A DNA stretch of 64,000 nucleotides from Companilactobacillus jidongensis (lineage in GTDB: Bacteria; Bacillota; Bacilli; Lactobacillales; Lactobacillaceae), in NCBI RefSeq assembly GCF_003946575.1, contig NZ_RHOP01000009.1:1-64000 (forward strand). The letters run 5' to 3'. The notes below the pieces were generated by a model, which saw only the letters and a program-made list of their open reading frames with translations, was not told the origin of the DNA and searched no databases. Of this stretch, positions 8,045-16,263 are shown in pieces. Both the position numbers and the translations under genes were made by a program. Position 1 is the stretch's first letter. Each line of letters begins with the position of its first letter.

Positions 8045-8422
8045 TTAATACATATTTGCTTTTGAACGAACTATTAGCCATCCGTCATTAATTTTCACCA
8101 AATCTATTTGTGCCTCGATCGCCCAAGTATTACGAAAACCATAGATTCTAGCTTCTAGTAAATTACGCATAACTACATGAGCCTTTTCATCGATTAATGT
8201 AACCTCTAGTAATTCTTCTTTGGCACCAAAATATTCCATACGACCGTTTTTTATTTGTTCCAACCAATCGTCCTTTGATTGATGCTTACCATTGATATGA
8301 ACAAAATCTGCATCAGGACTGATTATCGTACTTAACGATTTAATGTCCTTTGATAGCATGCCTTGCATCTGTTGCCGACAAACAAATTTAACTTGTTCTA
8401 TTTCATTATTTTTAACTTGCAT
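8045..8422 (-). CDS. NTF2-like (SnoaL/DUF4440-type) protein
   Basis: 125 residues forming a single cystatin-like alpha+beta fold of the NTF2 superfamily. An N-terminal helix with LSKDIKSLSTIISPDADFVH leads into the cone. HINGKHQSKDDWLEQIKNG and a C-terminal strand ending WLIVRSKANMY follow. These proteins bind small hydrophobic molecules and may be isomerases, hydrolases or binding proteins. It is 11 bases upstream of the MFS-SDR fusion and was probably the first gene of that operon. An imperfect palindrome GTGACATATGCCAC at 8511-8524 lies upstream. No specific function can be given. Confidence 0.7.
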   Translation of the reverse strand: MQVKNNEIEQVKFVCRQQMQGMLSKDIKSLSTIISPDADFVHINGKHQSKDDWLEQIKNGRMEYFGAKEELLEVTLIDEKAHVVMRNLLEARIYGFRNTWAIEAQIDLVKINDGWLIVRSKANMY

Positions 8423-8549
8423 AAATTACCTCCTGGCCATAACTCCCTGACCACGAGATTCATTATGCAATGATTAGTATGCTGCAACAATGGGCAATGT
8501 TTTCAGAAAGGTGACATATGCCACGCTTATTAAAAAAGAGTGTAAAAAA

Positions 8550-8580
8550 AGACCATCAAGTCCAAAAAACTTGATGGTCT
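8550..8580 (-). terminator. Terminator of the TetR gene
   Basis: AGACCATCAAGT and ACTTGATGGTCT pair perfectly, followed on the minus strand by seven T residues. Confidence 0.85.
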
Positions 8581-8592
8581 ATCTTAATTTTA

Positions 8593-9168
8593 TTACTTTG
8601 ACAACTTCAAAAAGTTATTAACACTGCTAATTAACGTAACTGCAGATTGAACAACTTCCTCAATTGGAGCTTCTTTACCAGATGCTACCCACTGCTTATA
8701 CACTTCCAAGCCAGTATTTTGAATAAACGTCATTAAAATATGTTGTTGCAAAGACGATAACTTATTAAACTCCGGTGAATTACTCCAAGTATGCTCCATA
8801 ACTTGATCAATCATCTGTTGACGAATACCAACATAGGTTCCGCTACAAGTGATTTTCTCGTACGCTTCACTCTGACTTGCAGAATATTCAATAAAACTAC
8901 GAACACTTTTTGCCAAATCCCGTGGATATATAAAGTTACCGACAACTGCCAGATAATCCTGTGAATAACGTGCTTGCATTTCCGCTAACAAATCATCTAA
9001 AGTCGGATAGTAACGATAAAAAGTCTTTTTATTAATTTGTGCTCGTTCCGCTAATTCTTTGACGGTTATTTTTTCGTAATTTTTTTCACAAATCAATCCT
9101 TCAAAGGCAGAATAAATACCATTAATTGTCTTCTGAACTCTTAGATCCTCATTACCAGTTATTTTCAT
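8593..9168 (-). CDS. TetR/AcrR-family regulator
   Basis: 191 residues. The N-terminal three-helix DNA-binding domain covers about residues 10-60 (ITVKELAERAQINKKTFYRYYPTLDDLLAEM appears as TVKELAERAQ then KKTFYRYY). A helical ligand domain follows, of the C-terminal type common in Lactobacillaceae DhaS-like TetR proteins. It stands alone between two terminators, so its target is not obvious. The NTF2/MFS-SDR operon downstream or the hydrolase upstream are candidates. Effector unknown. Confidence 0.8.
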   Translation of the reverse strand: MKITGNEDLRVQKTINGIYSAFEGLICEKNYEKITVKELAERAQINKKTFYRYYPTLDDLLAEMQARYSQDYLAVVGNFIYPRDLAKSVRSFIEYSASQSEAYEKITCSGTYVGIRQQMIDQVMEHTWSNSPEFNKLSSLQQHILMTFIQNTGLEVYKQWVASGKEAPIEEVVQSAVTLISSVNNFLKLSK

Positions 9169-9301
9169 AATAACTCCCTCTAGTTGAAGCTTTTCAGTTT
9201 AGCATATTATCTCATAAACATTAATTCTATTTGTTCGAATATTCAAGTTAATCATTAACAGATACGACAATAGTACTAGATTCAGAAAATTGTTTAACTA
9301 A

Positions 9302-9343
9302 AAAAGCTGCCATGGTAAATCAATTTTCCATGACAGCTTTTTC
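9302..9343 (-). terminator. Terminator of the alpha/beta hydrolase gene
   Basis: AAAAAGCTG-CATGG pairs with CCATG-CAGCTTTTT around an AT-rich loop. It lies just after the stop at 9369. Confidence 0.75.
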
Positions 9344-9368
9344 AGTGAATTCATTCTTATTCAATAAA

Positions 9369-10376
9369 TTAAAGATTTTTTGTAAAGAAACTTTCAAACT
9401 TCTCAAATGGAATCTTATCCATCTGATCATACAAATCAACATGGTCCGCATTTGGTATAATCACTAATTCCTTGTGATCCTTAATTCGATTAAATGACTC
9501 TTCGGCCATATAACGTGAATGGGCTTTTTCTCCCGTCACAATCAAAACAGGACGTGGTGAAATTTCATCAATATGATCTTGTAGATGAAAATTAAAATAA
9601 CCCCAAGGTGTTGTTGAAGTCCAACCACCTGTTGAATTAATAGAACGAGGATGGAATGCACGCACCTTATAGTAATTAAAAAAAGCGTTTGTGATTGGAT
9701 CAGCATTTTTGGGTAGCTCATTAGGTAAAATAGCGACTTCAGTCATTGGCTCATTGTTATCATCAAACATCAATTCATGCGGTCCTACTGAATGAGTACC
9801 AGTCTCAGCATCATTCCAACGCTGCTCAGCTAAATAATCACGTTCAATATTACGTTGTTCAGTCGTCTTAGGAACAAACATTCCTTTCCACATAGAATCT
9901 GACATATCATACATAACTGATGTAGCCACAGCTTTAATTCTTGTATCAATTGATGCAGCAGTTAATGCATGTGAACCTAATCCACAAATGCCTAAAGCAC
10001 CGATTCTATTACGGTCAACAAATTTTTGAATACCAATAAAATCAACGGCAGCGGAAAAATCTTCAACAAAAATGTCTGGTGAGGCAACATTTCTTACATC
10101 ACCGGAACTTTCACCCGTGGTTGATTGATCAAAGGCCAAAGTTACGAATCCTCTCTCAGCCAATGCTTGAGCATACAGACCACTTGACTGCTCTTTGACA
10201 GCTCCAAAGGGTCCGGAAATCACAATAGCCGGATATGTCTTGTTATCGTCAAAATGCAATGGTAAATATAAATGCCCAGCTAAGGTAAAACCATAGCGAT
10301 TTTTAAAACGAACATTTTGAACATCAATTTCTGGATCTATTTTAAAAATACGAGTATCGTTAGCTAATTTTGTCAT
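9369..10376 (-). CDS. Alpha/beta hydrolase with a cysteine nucleophile elbow
   Basis: 335 residues of the YcjY/dienelactone-hydrolase-like group. The nucleophile elbow reads GICGLG, so Cys131 occupies the usual Ser position. A catalytic Asp/Glu region is seen near VTGEKAHSRY and a His in IPNADHVDLYDQ. The oxyanion-loop region is ISGPFGAVKEQ. There is no signal peptide, so it is cytoplasmic. The family includes esterases, thioesterases and lactone hydrolases. It is divergent to a LysR gene at 10574, which is the likely regulator. Exact substrate unknown. Confidence 0.8.
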   Translation of the reverse strand: MTKLANDTRIFKIDPEIDVQNVRFKNRYGFTLAGHLYLPLHFDDNKTYPAIVISGPFGAVKEQSSGLYAQALAERGFVTLAFDQSTTGESSGDVRNVASPDIFVEDFSAAVDFIGIQKFVDRNRIGALGICGLGSHALTAASIDTRIKAVATSVMYDMSDSMWKGMFVPKTTEQRNIERDYLAEQRWNDAETGTHSVGPHELMFDDNNEPMTEVAILPNELPKNADPITNAFFNYYKVRAFHPRSINSTGGWTSTTPWGYFNFHLQDHIDEISPRPVLIVTGEKAHSRYMAEESFNRIKDHKELVIIPNADHVDLYDQMDKIPFEKFESFFTKNL

Positions 10377-10573
10377 AATTTTTTCCCTCCGTGGAGTTCG
10401 TCAGTATTTGAAACACATTTGGTGGAATAATTCTAATCTACCTAAGAGATATGTAATTGTTCCAAGGTACTCTATCTTTTTACATTATTTACTATACAAT
10501 CTATTAAATGTAATGTTAAATACTAATCAAGTATGGTTTGGAATAACTTTTATGCATGACAGGGAGAGAAATA

Positions 10574-11455
10574 ATGGACTTACAACTGCTTCAAAATTTT
10601 TTAATCGTTGCACAAGAAGAAAATATTACACATGCTGCTGAATTTCTCCACATTTCACAGCCTGCTCTTTCACGTCAAATCAAAACTATTGAAAATGAAT
10701 TTGGCAAACAATTATTAATCAGAGAAAACAAACGAGTAACGTTAACCAAAGACGGAGTTTTACTTAGAAAAAGAGCTATTGAAATTAACAAACTTATTTC
10801 AAAAACCACTACGGAAATGGCCGAAAATAGCGATGAATTGACTGGGGATATTTTAATTGGTGTAAGTGAAACTGATGCGATTCGTTATATCAGCAGCGAG
10901 GCCAAAAAGATAAACAATCAACATCCCAAAATTACTTTAAAAATGAAAAATGGCAATAACAATTCAATTATTAACATGGTAAATAATGGTTTAGTTGATT
11001 TTGGCTTATATTTCGGACCTATTGATACAAACATTTATGATCATTTAACATTACAACAAATTAATCGTTTTGGAGTTCTAATGTCTAAAGATAACCCCTT
11101 AGCAAATAAATCATCGTTAACTCCTACTGACTTAAGACAACAACCACTGATACTTTATCAAGAGGCTCTAGATGACGGTTCACTAGCAGAATGGTTCCAT
11201 CAAAGTAACGATGATTTGAATATAGTTGGAACATTTGATATGTATTTGAGTGCTAAAAAAATGGTTGAAGGTGATCTAGGAATGGCTCTAGTCTTAGATA
11301 ATTTAGTTGACTATACAAGCAGCGACTATATTTGCCAATCTTTATCACCAGAGATTAAAATAGATGTCAATTTAATTTGGAAAAAGTACCAAATTTTTTC
11401 TGAACCTGCGCAATTATTTCTTGATTCTATAAGAAAGACACTAAAATTTGAGTAG
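10574..11455 (+). CDS. LysR-family regulator
   Basis: 293 residues starting at the ATG at 10574, which has AGGGAGAG upstream. The ATG 18 bases earlier lies on top of that site. The LysR HTH at residues 1-60 is textbook (ITHAAEFLHISQPALSRQIK). A periplasmic-binding-protein-like effector domain follows. It is divergent from the Cys-hydrolase gene, and the 197-nt spacer between them should hold its operator. It is closely related in sequence to the LysR at 29228. Effector unknown. Confidence 0.88.
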   Translation: MDLQLLQNFLIVAQEENITHAAEFLHISQPALSRQIKTIENEFGKQLLIRENKRVTLTKDGVLLRKRAIEINKLISKTTTEMAENSDELTGDILIGVSETDAIRYISSEAKKINNQHPKITLKMKNGNNNSIINMVNNGLVDFGLYFGPIDTNIYDHLTLQQINRFGVLMSKDNPLANKSSLTPTDLRQQPLILYQEALDDGSLAEWFHQSNDDLNIVGTFDMYLSAKKMVEGDLGMALVLDNLVDYTSSDYICQSLSPEIKIDVNLIWKKYQIFSEPAQLFLDSIRKTLKFE

Positions 11456-11507
11456 CTGTTTGATTAGCCAATAATCGAGAGATTAATTTACGCGGGGATA
11501 TTATTAG

Positions 11508-11554
11508 AAAAAATAGTCGTAAGAAATTTAAAATATTTCTTACGACTATTTTTT
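11508..11554. terminator. Bidirectional terminator
   Basis: AAAATAGTCGTAAGAAAT pairs perfectly with its complement around a 7-nt loop. It lies between the convergent LysR and dus genes. Confidence 0.85.
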
Positions 11555-11593
11555 ACACAACAATTAACTTTAATTTCTTTGTCCTAGAACATT

Positions 11594-12592
11594 TTATTTT
11601 AGATATTTATCCTTATCATCCAAAATCTTACGAACTTCATCGGTTGACTTAGCATCCATCATTGCATTTCTCAAGTCAGTTGCACCTAATTCTGGTCGGG
11701 CATATATCTTAAAGAATCGCTTGAGCGATGGAAAACGTGGAATATCATAGTGTGTTGAAAAATCATCAAATAAATTCAATTGCATTTGCAGCAAACTCAA
11801 TAGTTCATTTAGAGAATGAGATTTTGGTTTTTTTTCAAACGTAAATGGATTGGCAAATACACCACGTCCAATCATAATACCATCCAGTCCGGGGTATTCC
11901 TGATACAGTTTCATACCAGCTTGATAATCGGCAATATCTCCATTGACTTGAATCAAAGTTTTAGGAGCAATCTTATCCCGCATTTTGAGTATGTCATCAA
12001 TGACTTCCAGATGAGCTGGAACCTTACTCATTTCCATCTTACTTCGTAAATGAATTGTCAAAAGGTCAACATCTTGCTGCAACAAAAAAGGTATCCAATC
12101 TTTGAACTCATCAGCCTTACTGTATCCAAGACGAGTCTTAGCACTGACAGCTAGTCCTGAAGTCTTCGCAGCAGCAATAACATCTTGAGCCCATTGATGG
12201 TTACGGATCAAATCACTGCCACCATGATTCTTGATAACTGTACTATCCGGGCATCCCATATTGATATCAACGGCTTCAAATCTCTGTTTTTTCAATGCTT
12301 CTGCGGCTGTTCCGAAATCAGCTGCTTCATTACCCCAAAGTTGAACCACAGGACGAGTCTTTTCTCTCGAATCCATATAAAGCCGACCATGGATCGGAAA
12401 CTTAGTATCAGGATCAGTTATAGCTTTAGCATAGACAAATTCACTAAAAAATGTGTCTGGTGCACATGCCTGAGTAATGACTTGGCGAAAGACTGTATTA
12501 CTTACAGCCTCCATCGGTGCCATAGTGAAAAAAGGACGATGTTCTGATTTGGCTTGAGTTGAAATTTTTGACCAAAATGTTGATTCTGTCAA
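11594..12592 (-). CDS. dus: tRNA-dihydrouridine synthase
   Basis: 332 residues of the Dus TIM-barrel family. FTMAPMEAVSNTVFR is the N-terminal FMN-binding strand. DINMGCPDSTVIKNHGGSDL carries the catalytic Cys. AVSAKTRLGY, LTIHLRSKMEMS and VNGDIADY are the following barrel strands, and MIGRGVFANPFTF is the phosphate-binding loop. The enzyme reduces specific uridines in the tRNA D-loop with NADPH. It is a monocistronic housekeeping gene between accessory genes. The subclass (A, B or C) cannot be fixed by eye. Confidence 0.92.
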   Translation of the reverse strand: MTESTFWSKISTQAKSEHRPFFTMAPMEAVSNTVFRQVITQACAPDTFFSEFVYAKAITDPDTKFPIHGRLYMDSREKTRPVVQLWGNEAADFGTAAEALKKQRFEAVDINMGCPDSTVIKNHGGSDLIRNHQWAQDVIAAAKTSGLAVSAKTRLGYSKADEFKDWIPFLLQQDVDLLTIHLRSKMEMSKVPAHLEVIDDILKMRDKIAPKTLIQVNGDIADYQAGMKLYQEYPGLDGIMIGRGVFANPFTFEKKPKSHSLNELLSLLQMQLNLFDDFSTHYDIPRFPSLKRFFKIYARPELGATDLRNAMMDAKSTDEVRKILDDKDKYLK

Positions 12593-12679
12593 ACTAGATT
12601 ACCTCTTTAATTGTTGAAAGTTTCATATCATTAATATATTACTAGTTTATTTGAGAAGAATCTAATATTTAACTCTAAT

Positions 12680-14002
12680 TTATCTATCCGATCTTACAAC
12701 CCCAATAGAGAACAGCATCGCAATAATTGATAATACGGTAATCCACACCATCGACATATTATATGAAATGGTCGGATTGGTATATTGAGCTGTCAAGGCA
12801 ACAACTACTGATAATCCAACTGACCCACCGATTTGATGGACTGCGTTCACAACGCCAGATGCTGAACCACTTAATTCAGGAGTTGTATGTGCGACACCAG
12901 CAACTGTCAATGTTCCCAGTGCCATACCTTGTCCAATACCTATAATCACCATTGGTAAGGCTATTGCCAGCCAATAACCTGTCTGAATTTTAATTATGGC
13001 GGCCAACAATGAACCAACAAACATCAAAACAATCCCACTAGATAGAATTGTTGAATTCTTCATTTTTACATTTCTTGTGACAAAACCGGCTGCTATAAAC
13101 TGTGGAACTGTTTCAGGCAAAAATCCAAAGGCGGCTTGCACTGGCGTATATCCATAAACTCTTTGCATTGCCAAAGGTGTTAAGAAGAAATACGCCATTC
13201 CCACACCAATGAAAAAGAACCTTGTAAGATAAGCAAAGCTTCTCTCTGAATCTTTGAACAATACCAATGGCATGATTGGAGCATTAGTTCTATGCTCTTG
13301 AACTATAAATAATACTAACGAAACGATTGCTACAATCAATGCTGTCAATCTATAAGAGCTACCGTCAATACTATATACCAAGGCTGATACACCGAGTATT
13401 GAAAAGACAGTACCCAAGAAATCCAGCCTTTGATTATATGTCGTAGATGTTTTTAAATATTTGACCGACAACAATAGCATGATCAAACCAATTGGAACAT
13501 TAATGAAGAAACCAACTCTCCATGATGAATATGTTGTAATCAAACCACCGATAACCAATCCAAAACTAGCTCCTAGTCCGCCAGTTGCTCCATAATAGGC
13601 AATTGCCTTAGTACGCATATTCTCTTGGTAACTATCCATCAGTAATGCCAACGTACTTGGAGCAAGAATTGATGAGCCGATACCTTGAATGGCACGCATA
13701 GCAATAATCATCGTGTCATTAACTGAAATCCCTACTAACAAAGAACTGATACTAAAAATTATCAATCCAATCTGAAAAAACTTTTTACGTCCAATAATAT
13801 CTCCAGCTTTACCAGAGAACAATAAGAATCCTCCGAAGGTTAATGCATATGCATTAGTGATCCAAGCTAACGATTGAGTATTCAGTGATAAATCTTCTGC
13901 AATCTTAGCTGTACTAGTAAAGATAATCGAGTTATCCAGAACAATCATGAAATAACTCAACAATACAATTGGAAGAACCATTCCAAATTTTTGTTTTTGC
14001 AT
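12680..14002 (-). CDS. DHA2-family MFS drug transporter
   Basis: 440 residues from the ATG at 14002, which has GGAGAA nine bases upstream. The upstream in-frame ATG at 14017 lacks a site. About 14 hydrophobic segments are visible. FMIVLDNSIIFTSTAKIA is helix 1, GKAGDIIGRKKFFQIG is motif A and GGLGASFGLVIGGLI is motif C. Such pumps expel cationic drugs, dyes or toxic metabolites using the proton gradient. It is divergent to a TetR gene with three TGACCnnnGGTCA-type palindromes between them, the arrangement of a TetR-repressed efflux pump. Confidence 0.88.
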   Translation of the reverse strand: MQKQKFGMVLPIVLLSYFMIVLDNSIIFTSTAKIAEDLSLNTQSLAWITNAYALTFGGFLLFSGKAGDIIGRKKFFQIGLIIFSISSLLVGISVNDTMIIAMRAIQGIGSSILAPSTLALLMDSYQENMRTKAIAYYGATGGLGASFGLVIGGLITTYSSWRVGFFINVPIGLIMLLLSVKYLKTSTTYNQRLDFLGTVFSILGVSALVYSIDGSSYRLTALIVAIVSLVLFIVQEHRTNAPIMPLVLFKDSERSFAYLTRFFFIGVGMAYFFLTPLAMQRVYGYTPVQAAFGFLPETVPQFIAAGFVTRNVKMKNSTILSSGIVLMFVGSLLAAIIKIQTGYWLAIALPMVIIGIGQGMALGTLTVAGVAHTTPELSGSASGVVNAVHQIGGSVGLSVVVALTAQYTNPTISYNMSMVWITVLSIIAMLFSIGVVRSDR

Positions 14003-14025
14003 TTTATATTTCTCCATTCTATTTA

Positions 14026-14038
14026 TGACCAGTGGTCA
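14026..14038. promoter_or_regulatory. TetR operator candidate, copy 1
   Basis: TGACCAGTGGTCA is a perfect palindrome of the form TGACC-nnn-GGTCA. It starts 24 bases upstream of the DHA2 start codon. Confidence 0.7.
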
Positions 14039-14084
14039 CTTAATCAACGTTTGATACTATATTACCGTTCGTGTTTAAAGTCAA

Positions 14085-14097
14085 TGACCATCGGTCA
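14085..14097. promoter_or_regulatory. TetR operator candidate, copy 2
   Basis: TGACCATCGGTCA has perfect five-base arms identical to copy 1. It lies midway in the divergent spacer. Confidence 0.7.
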
Positions 14098-14114
14098 ACT
14101 TTTTACTATAAATA

Positions 14115-14127
14115 TGACCGCAAGTCA
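14115..14127. promoter_or_regulatory. TetR operator candidate, copy 3
   Basis: TGACCGCAAGTCA has one changed arm base compared with copies 1 and 2. It is 18 bases from copy 2 and on the TetR side of the spacer. Confidence 0.6.
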
Positions 14128-14175
14128 TTGACTACCATAAATAAATGATTTATAGTACTTCTCGTGGTGATGAAA

Positions 14176-14757
14176 ATGACAAAAAGAGAAATTGCTACTG
14201 CAGTAACTAGAGAAAATCTTATTGAAACTGCGGAAAGCTTATTACAACAAAAGGGATACGAAAAAATGTCCGTATCCGATATAACGAGAGCCAGCGGCGT
14301 TGCCAAAGGCACGTTCTATAATTACTTTAATAAAAAAGAAGATATTATCTTCGAATTGAATAAGCGTCATTTAACAGATCTGTCAGATAAAATCACGTAT
14401 CTTTCACAAGAAGACCCAGTTGAAAGCATTCGCAATTATCTGAGTGAATTCTTACAGACCGTCGTTGATTCAACTGTCAATATGGCGCGACAATGGGTTC
14501 GATTTGTTGCCGCATCTTCCAATCAAGAGAAGTGGCAGTATGACAATGAATTATTAAAACGACTAATTCAAGAGTTGATCGACAATGGTAAATTAAAATC
14601 TAATACTCCGTTAGATGAATTATCATTATTATTAACTACTGAAATTTACGGAGTGATTTTCAGTTGGTGTATCTCTCCTGAAAATGTTGAACCAGTTGTG
14701 ACGATTAATAAATTTTGTGACATGCAACTAAAATTATTATTGAAGCCTTACCTATAA
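14176..14757 (+). CDS. TetR-family regulator of the DHA2 pump
   Basis: 193 residues from the ATG at 14176. GTG and ATG codons at 14164 to 14170 are in frame, but the GGTGA at 14166-14170 is better placed as the ribosome site. The N-terminal HTH reads MSVSDITRASGVAKGTFYNY, followed by FNKKEDII. An all-helical ligand-binding domain follows. Divergent to the drug pump with shared palindromic operators. A fourth similar palindrome (14781-14793) just after the gene precedes the NmrA-like operon, so the regulator may control three units: the pump, itself and the oxidoreductases. Confidence 0.85.
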   Translation: MTKREIATAVTRENLIETAESLLQQKGYEKMSVSDITRASGVAKGTFYNYFNKKEDIIFELNKRHLTDLSDKITYLSQEDPVESIRNYLSEFLQTVVDSTVNMARQWVRFVAASSNQEKWQYDNELLKRLIQELIDNGKLKSNTPLDELSLLLTTEIYGVIFSWCISPENVEPVVTINKFCDMQLKLLLKPYL

Positions 14758-14780
14758 GATTTTAATATTTAAAATGAATA

Positions 14781-14793
14781 TGACTTTTAGTCA
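14781..14793. promoter_or_regulatory. TetR operator candidate, copy 4
   Basis: TGACTTTTAGTCA is a palindrome with TGACT/AGTCA arms. This is the same half-site core as the copies in the pump-TetR spacer. It lies 19 bases before the MerR-type promoter of the NmrA-like operon. Confidence 0.5.
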
Positions 14794-14811
14794 CTTTTTT
14801 TTAAAAAAGTA

Positions 14812-14842
14812 TTGCCTTAAAGTCAACATCAAGGTTTATGAT
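14812..14842 (+). promoter_or_regulatory. MerR-type promoter (19-bp spacer) for the NmrA-like operon
   Basis: TTGCCT (-35) and TATGAT (-10) are separated by 19 bases instead of 17. The spacer, with the end of the -35, holds an imperfect dyad CCTTAAAGT-ca-ACATCAAGG. Over-long spacers with a dyad are the hallmark of promoters twisted open by MerR-family activators. The only MerR gene in the window is at 22260. Confidence 0.6.
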
Positions 14843-14877
14843 AACCTCATAAATTAAAACAAAAGGAAGTAACAACA

Positions 14878-15480
14878 ATGACAAATGTATTAATTATTGG
14901 AGCCACAGGTTCCGTTGGACAAACAACACGTAATTATTTTTTGGATAATACCAATGATAATTTAACGCTGATGTCACGTCACTCACAGCGATTAAATGCT
15001 AATGATAATCGTGAAAAAGCAATTCAAGGAGATGTGACTGACCAATCAATTCTAGGTGAAGTACTTAAAGGACAAGACGTCGTCTTCGCTGCATTAAGTG
15101 GTAATCTTGCGAAAATGGCAGATAGCATTGTTAAGGCAATGGACAATTCAGACGTTAAACGTCTCCTATTCATTACTTCGATGGGAATTTATGATGAGAT
15201 TCCTGCATCAGTCGGTTCTGATGGAAATCTTTCATCCAATCCAATGTTGCAAACATATCGTAATGCCGCAGACATTATTGAAGCATCTGATCTAAATTAC
15301 ACCGTAATTCGTCCAGGTTGGTTCGACAATGGCAATGATACAAATTATGAAGTTACGCATAAAGGTGAACCATTCGGTGGACATGATGTTTCATTAAAGA
15401 GTATCGCCGACTTAGTAGTTAAACTATCACACGATCCAAAACTTGGTTCACATGACAGTTTAGGCATCAACAGAAAATAA
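14878..15480 (+). CDS. NmrA-like NAD(P)-binding oxidoreductase
   Basis: 200 residues of an atypical (NmrA/YwnB-like) short-chain dehydrogenase. The N-terminus VLIIGATGSVGQTTRNYF carries the GATGxxG nucleotide loop. VVFAALSGN and LLFITSMGIYDEIP follow, and a C-terminal TVIRPGWFDN segment is typical. No Tyr-x-x-x-Lys dyad is visible. These proteins act as NAD(P)H-dependent reductases or redox-sensing proteins. First gene of a two-gene operon with 15502. Preceded by AAAGGAAG, a MerR-type promoter and a TetR-type palindrome. Paralogue of the genes at 15502, 22670 and 24084. Confidence 0.82.
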   Translation: MTNVLIIGATGSVGQTTRNYFLDNTNDNLTLMSRHSQRLNANDNREKAIQGDVTDQSILGEVLKGQDVVFAALSGNLAKMADSIVKAMDNSDVKRLLFITSMGIYDEIPASVGSDGNLSSNPMLQTYRNAADIIEASDLNYTVIRPGWFDNGNDTNYEVTHKGEPFGGHDVSLKSIADLVVKLSHDPKLGSHDSLGINRK

Positions 15481-15501
15481 TATATATAGAAGGTAATTAA
15501 T

Positions 15502-16152
15502 ATGAAATTATTAATTTTAGCAGCAAACGGACAAATTGCTCGTATTGTTGAAGATAGAATTTTAACTGAAAATGAATTCCGAAATGTTGACTTAACGTTA
15601 GGACTACGTAATAGTGCTCGCTTATCTAACTTGGCTGATAACTCTCGAGTTAAGGTAATTGAAACAGATCTTGAAAATGCCGAGTCAGTCAACAAAGCAG
15701 TTGTCGGACAAGATATGGTCTTCGTTGCGGTAGTTGACCACGATGACGATAACAAAATGACTAAAAATGTTATTAATGCTATGAAAGAAAATAACGTTGA
15801 TCGCGTTATCTTCACAAATATTCTTGGTATCTACAATGAAGTCCCTGGTGAATTCGGCCGTTGGAACCAAGCACAAGTATCAAGCGGTGAACAGGCTGCC
15901 ATCGAATCTGACAAGTTATTGTCAGAATCAGGTTTGAAATACACAACACTTCGTCTGCCTTGGTTAAATGATCGTGATGAAGTTAAGTATGTCGTGACAA
16001 CTAGGGATGAACAATATAATGGCGTTTCTGGTTCACGTCAAAGTGTCGCCGATGTTGTCTTACACATCGTAAAAGATACAAATTACGGTGCCAATGACAG
16101 TTTGGGTATGGCTGATCCTGATACGCAAGGTTTGGACCGTCCAGTATATTAA
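15502..16152 (+). CDS. NmrA-like NAD(P)-binding oxidoreductase, second copy
   Basis: 216 residues, 21 bases after its paralogue. The nucleotide loop is changed to LILAANGQIARIVEDRI (AANGQIA rather than GATGxxG). DMVFVAVVDHDD, VIFTNILGIYNEVPGEFG and LRLPWLNDRDE follow the same fold. The C-terminal GSRQSVADVVLHIV segment matches the paralogues. Probably an NAD(P)H-dependent reductase made with its neighbour. A strong hairpin follows the stop. Function unknown beyond family. Confidence 0.8.
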   Translation: MKLLILAANGQIARIVEDRILTENEFRNVDLTLGLRNSARLSNLADNSRVKVIETDLENAESVNKAVVGQDMVFVAVVDHDDDNKMTKNVINAMKENNVDRVIFTNILGIYNEVPGEFGRWNQAQVSSGEQAAIESDKLLSESGLKYTTLRLPWLNDRDEVKYVVTTRDEQYNGVSGSRQSVADVVLHIVKDTNYGANDSLGMADPDTQGLDRPVY

Positions 16153-16157
16153 AAATT

Positions 16158-16192
16158 AAAAATCCAATCGACAAATATTCGATTGGATTTTT
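16158..16192 (+). terminator. Terminator of the NmrA-like operon
   Basis: AAAAATCCAATCGA pairs with TCGATTGGATTTTT around a 7-nt loop and ends in a T-run. Confidence 0.85.
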
Positions 16193-16263
16193 AATTATTA
16201 ATAGAATTTCATTCTCAACTAAGCTAAACTCTTTAGTTAGAAACGCAAAAGAGGTTTTATCTT

